From: Austropuccinia psidii
Taxonomy: Eukaryota > Basidiomycota > Pucciniomycetes > Pucciniales > Sphaerophragmiaceae
Length of the DNA: 64,000 nucleotides
Assembly (NCBI GenBank): GCA_023105745.1
Contig: JALGQZ010000002.1
Location: 45,978,497 to 46,042,496 of the forward strand
Direction: 5' to 3'
The notes beneath the pieces are model-generated. The model was given only the letters and a program-made list of their open reading frames with translations. It ran no database searches and was not told where the DNA came from. Positions 33,501-46,065 of this stretch are shown piece after piece; position 1 is the stretch's first letter, and every line of letters begins with the position of its first letter. The position numbers were made by a program, and so were the translations under genes.

Positions 33501-36500
33501 CTTGGAAATAATATCAATATAATTTAGTACTTTGGTTTCAAATGAATATATAAGTGATATTTTAAGAAAAATCTTTTTCCTCAGAAATTTATTTCATTTT
33601 GATACTTGAGAATATTTGCAGTTTTCTATTTAAACTATCAATTTTTATTTTTTTCTAAGAAATAGTAACTGAAAAATGTGATTTTTTTTCAAACTAAATA
33701 ATTTTTCCTATTATTAATTCCTTTGTTTGAAGACCCTCTTTTTTTCTTGGATTGATTCTTTCAACAGATTTGATAAATTTTCAAAGAATTAATTAATAAT
33801 TTTATAATCAATTTTCTTTCTTCTAAAAATTATTAATTGACTTTTAATTTGATTTTCAGCTACTTTATATTAAAACTAAAGTATTTTAATGTTTTAGAAA
33901 AAATTATTCTTTTGAATAACCAAAAATATCATTCAAGAATTAGAATTTTCAATTTTTTACTTTATATAGATTATGTCTTTTTAAAAAAAATTCAAATATT
34001 TCATTTTTTAGGGTTCAATCTTATTCAAAAATTATATGAATAAGAAGTTCACTTAATCCATAGAAAATTGACCTTTTTGAAAAAAAAATTGATACATAAG
34101 TAAGAATTTAATTCTTTGTTTCTTAATTTGGATTTTATCTTTCAATTGATTGAATAAATTCTAAATATTGAATAAAGAAGTCAGTTTCAAATGCTTACTA
34201 TCTGAATTCCACATATAGTCCATAGTGAGTTATTTGTGGAAGATATATATAGATCAGTAGGTGAACTCTGAGGTATCTATTCTACCAGTGGCTTATTTTT
34301 TCAAGTGAAAAGATAAAGAAATTTATTCATTAAGATCTTAATATGAATATACCTATCATATATTATATTACCTATTTTAAGCTTAGAAATTGAGATAATA
34401 TCAAATACCATGATTAATTCCAAAGGTAATTAGTGATTATTTTTGAAAACAAAGTTATTTGTGGAGAAAAGTTTTAATAAATGAGAAATGTGATTGTTTT
34501 TATTATATTCTTAAATTATATGAAAAAAGAATTATTTTAGATTGAAGTTAGAACAAATATCCTTATCATGATTTTTTATGTATCAAACCATGACTGTTTC
34601 AATATATGACCTTTTTTTTAGAAATTGAATATCTGTAATAAAGTTATTGTAAGTTGTAATTCGGAAAAATCAATATTTGAATATATGAGAATTCTTGTTT
34701 AAACTAATCAAAGGTATTGAAGAATTCAATTTTATATTTTCTATAAACCCTATAGTATACTTCAATAATCCCTAAAATAGCTCATTGAAAAAATTTGATA
34801 TAATAAATAGGACTAATAGAGATAATATATAGAATAAATTCCTTTTGTTAAAAGTAAATTTAAAAATATGTGGTTCCCATTTTACAAAAAATTACTTCGA
34901 AAATTTTCTTAATAAGGTCAATCAATTTATTGAAAACCTCACCTGACTTGATTTAAAAAGAGTGAAAAATTGAAATTGAAATGGGGTTGAAAGAAAAAAA
35001 TAAGGGAAATCTGCTATCAAGGCTTTAGAGATGAGGAAGAAATATATAATACAAATTGATTTGTTACTGATTTAATCTCTCAATCTAATTTAAATACTTC
35101 ATTAATTTCAAAATAAATCATTTGAAGATTACCAGAAAGCTATTTATTACTTGAAAGCTCACAATTATCTATGACTTGAGCGTAGGTGAAAATTCTGGAT
35201 AAGTTTTTCTTGTTTTTCAAATAAATAATCAAGTAATATTTTAGTAAAATTCTAACATATATATATGCTGGGTTGAACCTCAAAAGATGGATTTAAATTT
35301 TCTTAATAGAGATGACTTATTTTAATAATTATTGGAGAGAAATTGGAGAGATTTTTGGAAGCCAAAATAAAGGATATTCTTTATCAAAATCTGATATATT
35401 ATTATAATGAATATGTGCGAGTTGAGTTCGATACTTCGTGAGTTTCTTGATGACATCCAAATACCTCACCAGATTCAAAATATTATTTATGATTAAGATT
35501 TAAAATTTATTCATCATTAAGAATTTATTTCTGATTTTGGATCTTAGTATAGACAAATTTTTTAAACATTTCCTTTAGGTTTGAACTAAAAAAATCAGCT
35601 AGAGTATAATATAAAGCACATTAATTTAGAATTCCCAAAGATTAAGCTTCATTATATGGTAAAGTTAGGACAAAAAAATTAAAAAACATTAATTTGATAA
35701 AGTTTTTTCTTTTCAAAAATATAAAAATTTGAATTTCAAGATCTGGCTGAATATTAAAAATACAATTACTGAGATTTGAATTAATTATTTTTTTCTGGAA
35801 CTAAAATTTTTTAGCCAATTATTTAACCAACTTAATAAGTTTCAATTATTACTTTTCATAATTCCATTCAGTTTAAAATAACATCAAGAAATATGAGATC
35901 ATATATCACATATTGATTTGTCATATTAAAAATTTAAGATACTTCTGTTGATAAAAACTGAAAACTCCAATTTAATGATAGATTGATTTTCATTATTAAA
36001 CATGGAAATATCAAAATTGGAAAAGAAAAATATATGTAAAAAAGATACTATTTTTTTAATTTATGAAAAAATAAATCAAAATTTAAAAAAAAAATTCTAT
36101 CAAAAAGAATTGATTAATTTTTTTCAAGAAAATTCATATATAAATGTATAATTCTATCAAGATAAGTTAAGATTTTTAAATCATTATCTCTTTTTGATTT
36201 ATCCCAAAACCAAAAAATAGCATATAAAACTTATCATTAAATGGGTTTTTTTGTTATTTCTATGATCTTAACAAGTTTTGGGGCTGACTGAAATGATGCC
36301 AGGATATTTCAATTCAATTTTTAATTGGTATAATATGGTTTTTAATTATGAAAAAAACCTTTTCTATTTAAAAAAATTAAAAAATAAAGAATTTATGCAT
36401 TTTATATCAAAATTTTTTTTTCATTTTCAGAAAATTTCTGTATTGAAAAAAGAAAATCTTCCAAAACAAGAAATATTTTCTGGAATTTTTGCTACTAATA

Positions 36501-38069
36501 TTTCAAAAAAAAAACTTTCTAAAAAACATTTATAAGTATTTTTCGATAAGCTCAAAAGGGAAATTTGATGAAACAAAAGTACTCTTCTGTATTTTTTTGA
36601 AAAAATTCATATCAAAAGAGGAGTATCAATCAATCAATAAAACAATCAAAATAAGAAAATCTACGAAAAAGAGATTTTTATTACTCAATTTTATGTTTGA
36701 AAATCTGAAATTGGTTCAATCTCCCCCTTTATTTTATTAGAGTTTAACTATTACTTTTCAAAATTCATGAATCCGATCTCTTGATAACTTTTTTAATTAC
36801 ATAATGGACCTAAAATCAGTTATAAAATTTCAAAAATAATTCTATTATATAATTAGAATAATTAAGCTCACAGAATTCAGTAACCCTATGTTTTTATAAA
36901 TAAATTCAATTTTGGTTTTCAATAAATTAAACTTTAAAAATATCAATTAAAGAAAATTGAATATAAATTATTCAATTCTTGCATAGTATTTTTTATAAAT
37001 AAGAAAAGTAATGATACATCATTTGATTTTCATGTTCAAATTAATTCTTATTCTAATTGTTGAACTATAGATTTTGTTTTGAAAGCAATTTTTTTTCTTG
37101 TTTTTATCAAAATTAATTTATTTTTTGGAATTTAACTTGTTCATTTTTGAAATTATTTTCTTATATCAAAATTGTTTTGGATTAACCAAACACAATTTGG
37201 GTTCTCTTAGAGAGACTTTACTGGATTTAAAGCGTGTTTTATGATTTTCATTCATAGTTTTTATTGAAACATAACAAAAATATCGATGTTTTAGTATATA
37301 TATTTTTTTGAATAAATCAAATTATTTTATCATCTTAATTATGTGAGAAACTCAACTTCTTACAAATGATAATTTTTTAATGGAAATAAGGAGCTAATAT
37401 TCAAATATTAATATTTTCTTTCTTCAAATTCTTCAAAATTGAATCTGTTTCAATTGTTAATTCCCATACAGATTTCTCAAATATAGCCCATAATAGGGAG
37501 TATCAAAATTATGAATTAGGGCGGCTCAAACATTTCAAATCCCACATTGAAGCTCATGCGGTATTTTGGGGCAAAATCGCACATTCAATTTTTGGTATCT
37601 CGCAAATCCCACACCAATTTATTTATGGGATTTGAGAAACAAAAAACCTAATATTTTGGATACCAAATCTAGAGTTTCCATTTGCAAATTTGTGAATTAA
37701 ATAAACCTCTCATATTCTAATATTATACTTCCTCATCACAGCTCCCCTTTTTTCAAACCCTCTTTCATAATTCCCAAAGGAAAAATCTATTATGAGCTCT
37801 TCAATGATTTATAATATCTATATGATATAAACTTGTTTGAAGAAAAATATGGAATTAAATTGAAGAAGATATTTTTTTCTTAAATACAATTCACGAAAAA
37901 TGGTACATTCAGCCACATAAATCAAATACTGAAGAATATATAACAAGAGACTTTAGAAGCTTAACTAAAGAGAAATTAAAATATCTATTGCATATCATGT
38001 ATGTCTTTTTCAAAGAGTAGCTCATATACTACAGAATAATTCAATATTTTGACATTTTCAAGATTTTTA
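30579..38069. other. Very AT-rich region without recognisable gene
   Basis: No reading frame longer than 90 codons and no family motif was seen. The single notable feature is a TATA block at about 31391-31436 (CCCAAGAAGCTATAAATAAA then GGTTCTCTCCCCCATTTTTCCC), the plus-strand partner of the blocks at 8258 and 10354. 37520-37640 contains repeated AAATCCCAC(A) motifs in both orientations that may be a decayed MITE. Confidence 0.5.
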
Positions 38070-38990
38070 AAATGAGATCCTTCAATTCAATTGGCCATTT
38101 CATTGTGCATATTGGGATCTAATTGGAATGGATCAGAATTGGGTAGAATTGATATGTTTTTTGCGGTTAGCCAGGGAGCTATTCTGTTATATACTCATAG
38201 GGTTATTTCATTTTTGGTTAAATATAGAAGAATTATCAAGTTTTTTAATGCTAATAAAGGAGCCAAATATTTGTAATTAATGAAAAATGAGGGTTTTCCA
38301 AGATTTGTTAGATTCATAAAATGGATATTGATATAATTTCCACAAAGGCGTTCAAAGGATGTTCAATTATATTTTGATTGTAAAAAAGGAGAGTCTTGAG
38401 GAATCTGTATGTTTTTAAATGTGAAAAGTCTTATAAGAACTTATATTTAAAATCAAATTTGGGTACTCAATTTTACTTCAGATTTTCTGTGATATAAGCA
38501 AACATTTTATTGAATTACATGTTGCTTGTACTGGCTCATTGAATAATTAAAATTTGTATCATAAAATAAAGATAGAAAAGGATGGGTATTTTCTTTCCAA
38601 TTTAGCTTATTTAATCTCTCCATATATAGGCCCAGCTTATAAGGGCTCTATAGCTCACAATGATTATAATAGTATCTTTAACCTCTTCCTTGCACAATAA
38701 AGAGTGAAAATTGAGCATTCTATAGGAGTTCTTAAGGGTTTCTGGTAATAATTACACAGAATGTGTAAGCAGATGAGGAATTATGTTTATATTCAGAGGC
38801 TTTTTGATTGGATGGCTCTCTGTATTTTCTTTAAGAAAATTTTTGAAAAATTGGGGATCAATGGAAGGATCTGTTTTATGATGAAGACCCTCCAGAGCTG
38901 CAAAATTTTATTAATTACAGCCATGTCAATGAAAATATGAATTTGAGGGAAAGATTCAAGCTATTAGCTTTACAGTTGTATAATAATTAA
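38070..38990 (+). pseudogene. PIF/Harbinger-type transposase remnant
   Basis: 38076-38230 reads SIQLAISLCILGSNWNGSEL then GRIDMFFAVSQGAILLYTHRVIS, the helix-turn-helix-like N-terminal part of DDE_Tnp_4/HARBI1-family transposases (usual form LGS-GNG..FGVS-GTI-YT-RVI). Further pieces in other frames: FPRFVRFIKWILI (FP-CVG-IDGT region), YFDCKK, then SNLAYLISPYIGPAYKG (38601-38652) and VKIEHSIGVLKGFW (38704-38747). The final catalytic Glu (38713) is kept; the Asp of the usual ADSAY is lost (NLAY), as is that of IDGT. Many stops and shifts. A dead cut-and-paste transposon; termini not identified. Confidence 0.75.
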
Positions 38991-39432
38991 TAATCTTTGT
39001 TTGAGCTAGTATTAGTTACATAAGTAATTCATTTGGGCTAAAATCTATTATCACATAGAAATAAAATCTGCTTCTCTATTTCATGTGATAGCTTCTTTGG
39101 TTGATACAATTCTTAGTGTTTAGTATCATTAATTTAAATTTCTTTTCATAATGGTTTAATTTTTTTTCAAATTAATTTTTCATATGATGAAATGTTTGAA
39201 AAAATAATAAGTGAGGCTTCTTTACTAACAGGTTTGTGGGCACAATTTGGAATTACATATGATACAAAATGGTTTTTTATTAAATTCAATTTACTGGTTG
39301 AATTTTTGATAGCTTCTACTTTTCATGATAAATTTAATTCTTTGCAAAATTCATAAAGTATTATATATTAGTGATAGAAACTGGCCACAAGTTTTATTCT
39401 TGAAATAAAATTTTTTATCGAAAAACACCTAA
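38991..39432. other. AT-rich spacer
   Basis: Nothing recognisable between the transposase remnant and the inverted-repeat element. Confidence 0.4.
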
Positions 39433-39440
39433 TTCATTTA

Positions 39441-39499
39441 GGGTGTTGGTAAACCCACATAAGCTTTTAGTAAAAACACGTAAGCCCTTACGTGTTTTT
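39441..39499 (+). repeat. Left terminal inverted repeat with internal hairpin
   Basis: It matches the reverse complement of 39930-39988 at 55 of 59 positions. It contains its own perfect 13-bp inverted repeat, AAAAACACGTAAG (39472-39484) and CTTACGTGTTTTT (39487-39499), with a CC loop, and a further AAAAACACGTAA copy at 39513-39524. Confidence 0.85.
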
Positions 39500-39566
39500 G
39501 CCATCAATTGGTAAAAACACGTAATTATATGTTAAAAAGACATAAGGGGTGGTTCTTAAATGAAAT

Positions 39567-39922
39567 ATGGCTATTTATGGCATTTTTAAGGCCATTAATG
39601 GCATTATAAATGCAATAAAGGGCATTATTAATTCCATCAATGGAATTGTTAATGCCATTTATGGTATTTTGAAGGCCATTAATGCCATTTATGGCATTGT
39701 TAAGGCCACAAATGACGTTAACAATGCCATTTATGGAAATTTTAAGGCTATAAATGACATTAACAATGCCATGAATGGCATTTTTAAGGCCATTAATGCC
39801 ATTTATGGCATTACTAATGTCATTTATATCCTTACCAATTCCATAAATGGCATTTTTAATGGCATTTATAGCCTTAAAAATTCCATAAATGGCATTGTTA
39901 TTATCATTTTTGGCCTTAACAT
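39567..39922. repeat. 21-bp palindromic minisatellite, open on both strands
   Basis: About sixteen units alternate GGCATT, AATGCC, AAGGCCATT and ATTCCAT half-sites. The plus strand is open 39567-39941 (124 codons) with heptads such as AIYGIFK, AINGIIN, SINGIVN, AIYGILK. The minus strand is open 39525-39986 (153 codons) with AIYGIFK, AINAIKN, AIHGIVN, SINGIVN. Because each unit is nearly palindromic, both strands give the same heptad type. The periodic Ile/Ala spacing is amphipathic. Whether either strand is translated is unknown; selection on DNA or RNA folding could explain the pattern equally well. Confidence 0.75.
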
Positions 39923-39929
39923 TTTTAGT

Positions 39930-39988
39930 AAAAACACATAAGGGCTTACGTGTTTTTACTAAAATCTTACGTGGGTTCACCAACACCC
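39930..39988 (-). repeat. Right terminal inverted repeat
   Basis: Mirror of the left repeat, with the subterminal hairpin slightly altered (AAAAACACATAAG / CTTACGTGTTTTT). It is followed by the TTCATTTA target duplication. Confidence 0.85.
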
Positions 39989-39996
39989 TTCATTTA

Positions 39997-42443
39997 ATTT
40001 AAAACAAATAGGAAAAATATACCAATTACATTATGTTTTCGTTTTTGGCTCTTTTGAAATATTTTCAATTCCTTCCTGTTTGATCAAATATCCTTTATTT
40101 CAGTTTTTGAAGGGTTAAAGCCAAAGTATGCTTACCAATATTAAATAACTTTGAGTAATCAAAAAGGGTGATTCATGGATGATTTTTAAATTAAATTGGT
40201 GGTTTTTTGATGCAATATTTTAGATTCTTTCTAAAGTAATTCTATTTATAATGGTTGTTTTGAAAATTCTATTGTAATATTCAGAGCTGTAAAATTAAGT
40301 CGATGTACTTTATAGTGGACTTCAGTTGAAACTGGAAGAAATTCATCTGTTTGAATAAAAAATAAAATTTCATATTATCATGCATTGATTTCAGTTTCAT
40401 CCAAATTAAACTTATTATGGAAGCTATTCTTAGTGATGATTACATTTGATTAAGATTTTGAATCATTTGATGTTTCCCATCAAGCTTTACCAAAGCTTGG
40501 AAGGTTTTCTTTATTCAAAATTTGGATATTTTCTTCATGTGAAAATTTTGGATAAATTTTTATTTCTTTATTTAATAAATTTATTAAAGTTTTTTAGTTT
40601 ATTACATGCATGGTTATCATATTCAATTGCTTATATGGTTAGTACCGGTTCTCTTTTATACACCCCACCACATTTGCCTTCATCAGAACCCTGTCTAAGA
40701 TCAATACCTCTCATAATACCCCCCAAAAAGTTTCTATTTGTAATAATTTTTTGTCTTTTAATATCTAATTTATTTGAATAAACTATAATATTATTGAGAG
40801 ATTTAAATATAGGGAATTACTTATTTAAAGGATGGACTTGATAAATGATGGAATGGTTTAATTAGTTAACACATACGGATTTTTATGACAATTTATTGAT
40901 GGAAGTTTAAGCCATTATTTATGATACTTATTGGCTTTTATTGATAAGAATGTAAAATACTTCAGTTTATTTTGTTTTTCTCCAGAAATATATAACAAAT
41001 TTCTTGAATATTTAATCAAACTTGTTTGTTTTGTAGTGACTGAGGTATATTGGTATTTACTGGATAAAGAGTAATTCTCACTTTGAAGCACTTCTTGATG
41101 GTCTAACATTGGTTCTAGAAGAACTATTAAATTATCAAGTTATCTCGAAGTATGTTAAAGCTGACTGGAAGAAGGAATAATAAAATAATTTCTAACTAAT
41201 ATTGGTTTTGGCAGAACCATGCCATCATGAGCTTCATTCAAAAGATGATCAAAAGGAGGGTATGAAATGGGATTTTCATTGGATCTTATTTCGTTAGCAG
41301 GATTGGTATTTTTAATAGATATAAAGGCTCAGGGAGATCAGAAAATATGATGATAAGATGAAATAAAATTCCTTAATTATTCTACTAATAGAGTAATCAA
41401 TAAAAAGAGAAAAGAACATCTCTTTATTATTATGGATTTTGGTGCATCAGAGATTATTTGTAAAATTTATGATAAAGTAAGAGTAAATATTATGAAGTTT
41501 TGTAAAGTTATTATTAAATATTCAGAAAGAAAAACTATTATTAGCTTTTATAATATATTGAAATGATAAATGATTTTGTGTTTTTATGTATTAATATTAT
41601 TAATAGTAGATAATTTTTACGATGATAAACCATTGATTAAGAAAATAAATATTATTTAATAGCTAATTACAGGTTCATTTGAAGTAGATAAAATGTATAT
41701 TATTCTTCTCCTAATGATAAAAGATTCTTTAGTTAAATAAATATTAATCTATTGATTATTAGAAAGTATACTTTAAATAATAGATTTATCAAAAACTGAC
41801 TTTAAAATTCATTAAAAATTAATTTTGAAGCAATTTTTGATAGTTATATAATATTAAATCAAGAAAATAACACTATTAAGAAAAATTAATTAAGACAGAC
41901 CTTGTAAGAAATTTGGAAGCACTTCCAAATTATTTAGGAAGGTAATTAATTCATTTTTTTAAATATTTGGTGAAGATAATAAGAATAGGAATTTAGCAAT
42001 TAGAATAAATTGACAACAATCACAAAAGAAAAAGTTACTCCAAATCAATGCTGGATTGTTTTGGATCCTTTTGGCTTAAGCACATTTTGTATTTAAATTA
42101 TAGAAAAGATGGAAAAAATTGATAATAATTAAAAAAAGCTCTCAAGTGAGTTATAATTGATTCAAATTTGAATTGGGCTGAAGTGACCATTGGAGGCCTT
42201 ATGAAGCTGTTTTTGAGGCTTTCGAGGCCAAGTGAAGGTTTGGTGTTAGGCTGACAATGTACATTGAGAGAATCTTGATGGTGGGTGTGTTGTTGATAGG
42301 GGAAATAGTTATTTACAATTTATGATTTATTTGATAAGGAAAATAAAGAAAATCAACATTAGAAATACAAATAATTAGACAATTTTCATAACCCTTTTAC
42401 TCCAAAAAATTAATTTACAACCTTATTGGTGAGAAACCTAGAG
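39997..42443. other. AT-rich region without recognisable gene
   Basis: 40446-40781 is the longest open frame (111 codons), hydrophobic and without motif. 41424-41470 could encode MDFGASEIICK, faintly like a retroviral-type protease, but nothing around it supports a polyprotein. No other structure seen. Confidence 0.4.
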
Positions 42444-43858
42444 TGTAAGCCTGTGAGTCAAAACCAGAGCACAAGCATGACAGCCAGATACCATAAATCA
42501 ATGGTATAGCCAAGATACCACCAAAACATGGATATTAGCCAAATCATCTCAAAAGGTATCAAAATAAAGAGGAAACCTACCCATTTCCAAATATACAAGT
42601 CCCATCACCATAGCACAAAGAATAACAAAGTTATTCCTGCCGAAAGTTGCTGCTGAGCATAAACCTTAAATTTCACCTCTCATCTGAAATAAAGAGTAAG
42701 AGGCCTAACCCCATCAAATGGGTATTAAAAATGAAGCTCTAAGTCAGGGCTATTCAATGGTACCAGCCAAACTGATCTAGCACCAGTATCACTGAAGTTA
42801 TGGCCAAATTCAGGCCAAATAAGGGTGAATAAAATATTCACCTCTCATCTAACCTCTACAGTTTTAGTGTGAGATACCTAAAGTGGGGTATTTTTGGAAA
42901 GAGCACAATCAGGGCTCTTTGATGGTTCCATTAATCTCCCCATATATTCTCTAGAAAAAATCTATAAGGCAAACAAGCCCAATACATCTTTTGCCTAAAA
43001 CCATGCATATGTACAAAAATCTTGTACATGGGATAACTTTGCAATATCTAATGATAACCATATTGAATTAGGTACGATTGTGTAAAGCACATACAGGGCT
43101 AAACATGGAACCTATTTTGAGGTTGATATCTCAAAAACTGACAAAGTTATGGCTGTTTTAAGGTCAAAATCCCACAGTTTGGGCAATACAGCCTTACCAT
43201 GGGATAATATCCCATAACCATTATTATGAGGTGTCAAACAGACAAAGAAGATTTTTTTACTTCAATACCTCATAGTTCATTTAATACTGGGGTCCCATAC
43301 AGGTTCTGTACAGAATTCTACACGTCATACACGTCAGAGTCAGGCTGTGTGGTCCCCAGATGAAAACTTTCACCCTGTATTGGTGAAAACTGCCCAAATG
43401 TGGTTTCAAAGCCACATCTGAGCCCAATAAATGCTATACAGGCCTTTTTCAAGCCACAAGCCTGTCCTGGAGAGTGAAAAATCTTCACTTCCTCCACGTG
43501 AAAAGGTCTAGCAACCTTTTCACCCCATTTCAGGATAAAAAGGGGCCTTTTCACAGCCAGAAATGGTTTCCTCATCCTGCTCTTGAAATACTACATACTA
43601 CAGCTGTCAAAACCAGTTATACTCTTGGAAAATAATCAGGTATACTTTAAATTTAATTATTGTAGTATTCATTATTGTAATCCAACAGGTAAAGCTGCAC
43701 CCAGGGCTTTCAACAGGGCTCACCACCACTATTCCACAATAGTAAAGCCCTCTCATTTTATTTAAATACCTTTATTTTAAATCTTTATCACCGTGTCACA
43801 GTCATATTTGAAGCTTTAAATAGTTGAATTACTGCTTCATCATAGACTCAGCCTGACA
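42444..43858 (+). mobile_element. Solo LTR, family shared with 55522-56923
   Basis: 1,415 bp from TGTAAGCCTGTGAG to CTCAGCCTGACA, flanked by a perfect 5-bp target duplication TAGAG (42439-42443 and 43859-43863). No PBS or internal domain follows, so it arose by recombination between two LTRs. A TATA-like GGATAAAAAGGGG at 43532 precedes a CTCATCCTGCTCTTG start-site-like block. The 5' LTR of the old chromovirus (12390-13789) is a more diverged relative, which suggests this family is Ty3/gypsy. Small open frames inside (43318-43575 minus, 43583-43765 plus) are chance. Confidence 0.9.
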
Positions 43859-44599
43859 TAGAGCTTATAAAATTGAAAGAAAGGATTATTTTATTGTGAG
43901 TTCTCAGGGAATAAAAAAATACATTACTTAAAAAATTCCTATTGGGGATCTTCTTTTTGATGGTTTTCTCAAAGAATAATATAGTTGAATGAATGGGGCG
44001 GGATTTAAATTTATTAGTTTTGAATAATGAAACAGCTTTAAATGAGAAAGGTTTTTTTTCTGAGTTTAGTTGAGAAATTAATGAATGTTTTTTCTTAATT
44101 GAGTTTCTGGTAGTGAGAAAAAACTCCTATTTATGATACAGTGTTATCAAAAAATGGCTTGTTTTTATGAAGAAATAGCTGAATTAAAATGAAAATATCT
44201 TACATTAATTTTCATATAAAAACTTCTATTTGAAATTATTCTTCAGTTTTTTAAATAATTCACTTGGTTGAGCAATTTATTTGACAATTATTCAAATTGA
44301 TACATACCATAGTCACAATTCACTTCTTTACACCTCCAAACACTTCTTTTTACATTTTATTAAACATGAAGTTTGCTTTGTGTTTAATAAAAAATCAGTT
44401 GTTTGCAAAATTGAACCAAAAATTTTACAAATTAATACATACTACAGACTACAAAACAGTTTTTTTACTTCTTCTGATAACAATTTTTTCAACATATTCT
44501 TTTTCACAAATTTTTGGCCTTGTACTCAAAATAATTTCCTGATTATTGCAAGAAAAATAAATAAATTTATGAAGAATATATCTTTCCACAGGTCAAAAG

Positions 44600-45622
44600 T
44601 GATTATTAATTGATGAAAATATTTTCTCTCTCTTGGACAAAGGCCTGGAAGATCTCATAGCTTCAATTGTCAAATCCATATGATGTTTCTTTCCTTTTAA
44701 TTCCATTTCCTTTTTGAATTTCTCTTTCTCAAAATTCAATCTATGCTGAATTTTTCTCTCATAAAATTCCAATTTATGCTAAATCTTTTTCTTTTAAGAA
44801 TTCTGATCCTCAATCTTCTTCTCCCTATTAAAATCCATTTGAATTACCTTCAAGAATTTTTAATGTTTTATTTTATTGAGCTCTTCCACTTTTTTTTTCA
44901 TGAAATTTTTTTTTATCCCACTCCAACTGTTGATTTTTAGCAGCTTCACAGACTATCAAAAAAATGAGCATTAAATAATTCAAATAACTCATTTGAACTC
45001 ACTATTTGATTTAATTTCTAATGAATGTGTGTATGATGGTGAAAAAAATGCATAGATTTTTTCCTCTGACGACTACAATCATTCATGTTGAAATCTGAAA
45101 AAATCTTCTGATTTTTAATTGTATCATTATCTGAATTTTGTAGCTATAAAAATCATTGAAGCCCATTAGACAACTGAAGAACTTGTAGATTCATAATATA
45201 TGATACTTGCATATTTTTCCATCAAACTTCATTTCTCCTGTAGCTTTTTACTCTCATGAAATGCTTCATGAGTTATTTTTTCAAGTTCCTCATTCTGAAA
45301 TTTCACATGATCCCAAATATTAGTGTTGAAATGAAAATACCAAAAACAAAATACTGAAATCAATATTTGAATACAATTTCTCCTTTTTTTTCACAGCCAA
45401 AACTTCCTCCTGAAAATAAAACTGAGATCTTTATGTGATATTGGGCTTGTGACAAAATAAATTATCTCTTTTAGTATAACATGGACATATTCTTTGAAAA
45501 TTCTCAGCCATTTTCTTGATAAAATTTATCTTGTCATCCTTGGTGACCCCTGATCTAGTATCATTCTCAAAGTGTTTTTCCAATTTAGATCTCTTTTTAT
45601 ATTTTGACCATTTGCAACACAT
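44600..45622 (-). pseudogene. Possible SANT-like accessory ORF remnant with coiled-coil tail
   Basis: On the minus strand 45431-45622 is open and reads ..FENDTRSGVTKDDKINFIKK then RICPCYTKRDNLFCHKPNIT. It resembles in order and spacing the plus-strand fragment at 49426-49575 (ENTGFGITPDYHKK..SICPCFKEMDVLCLGKSK). Further along, near 44840-44620, a frame with a few stops encodes a Lys/Glu-rich helix (EFYERKIQHRLNFEKEKFKK). A DNA-binding head plus charged coiled tail is the plan of Myb/SANT-like proteins encoded by rust transposons, including PIF/Harbinger. The identification is tentative. Confidence 0.35.
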
Positions 45623-46065
45623 ACTTTATTCAGTAAGATCTAAGAAGTTGTGGAACTTCTTATTGACCTTGATAGCCATAAGCTGAGATCCATTTCTTCC
45701 TTAAAGGTGGCCTTCAAACTGAAGCTGTACCACTTGTCTCAAAACAAAAATAATAATTTGATTTCTTCTTTAGAAAATTTATGAAGAATTGGAAATTTAT
45801 GTTATTGAGATGGCCAGAAGCTTTTAATTGTTTTGGGGTTCCTTGGTGAGGTGGATTAACTTCTTAATATTTGATACATGGAATCTCACAATAAACCTAT
45901 GACAGAAATGATTAAATTTAGAATTATTTAAGAAGAAAATATTAAATTTAAAATTATTTGAGAAGAAAAAATCTAATTCTTAATCCAAAAATATGAGTTT
46001 GAAAAAAAAGGTTCTAATAATATTCATTGAGGATTTTTGTATACAATTTTAAAAGTGGATGATTG

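Larger units (their letters stand above)
39441..39988. mobile_element. Non-autonomous DNA transposon (MITE-like) with palindromic repeat core
   Basis: A 548-bp element bounded by 59-bp terminal inverted repeats (39441-39499 and 39930-39988; 4 mismatches counted by eye), starting GGGTGTTGGT and ending ACCAACACCC. It is flanked by a perfect 8-bp target duplication TTCATTTA (39433-39440 and 39989-39996). An 8-bp duplication suggests mobilisation by a hAT- or Mutator-type transposase; no transposase is present. The interior (39567-39922) is a minisatellite of 21-bp units based on AATGCCATTTATGGCATT. The element may be transcribed into a hairpin. Confidence 0.85.

Noticed and set aside
35400..35460. 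GTTCGATAC resembling a tRNA B box
   Set aside because: No A box at proper distance and no cloverleaf can be drawn.
39567..39922. CRISPR-like array
   Set aside because: Units are contiguous without unique spacers, in a eukaryotic transposon bounded by inverted repeats and a target duplication.
41424..41760. Possible copia/gypsy protease fragment (MDFGASEIICK)
   Set aside because: Single short resemblance, no Gag, integrase or RT fragments in order around it.
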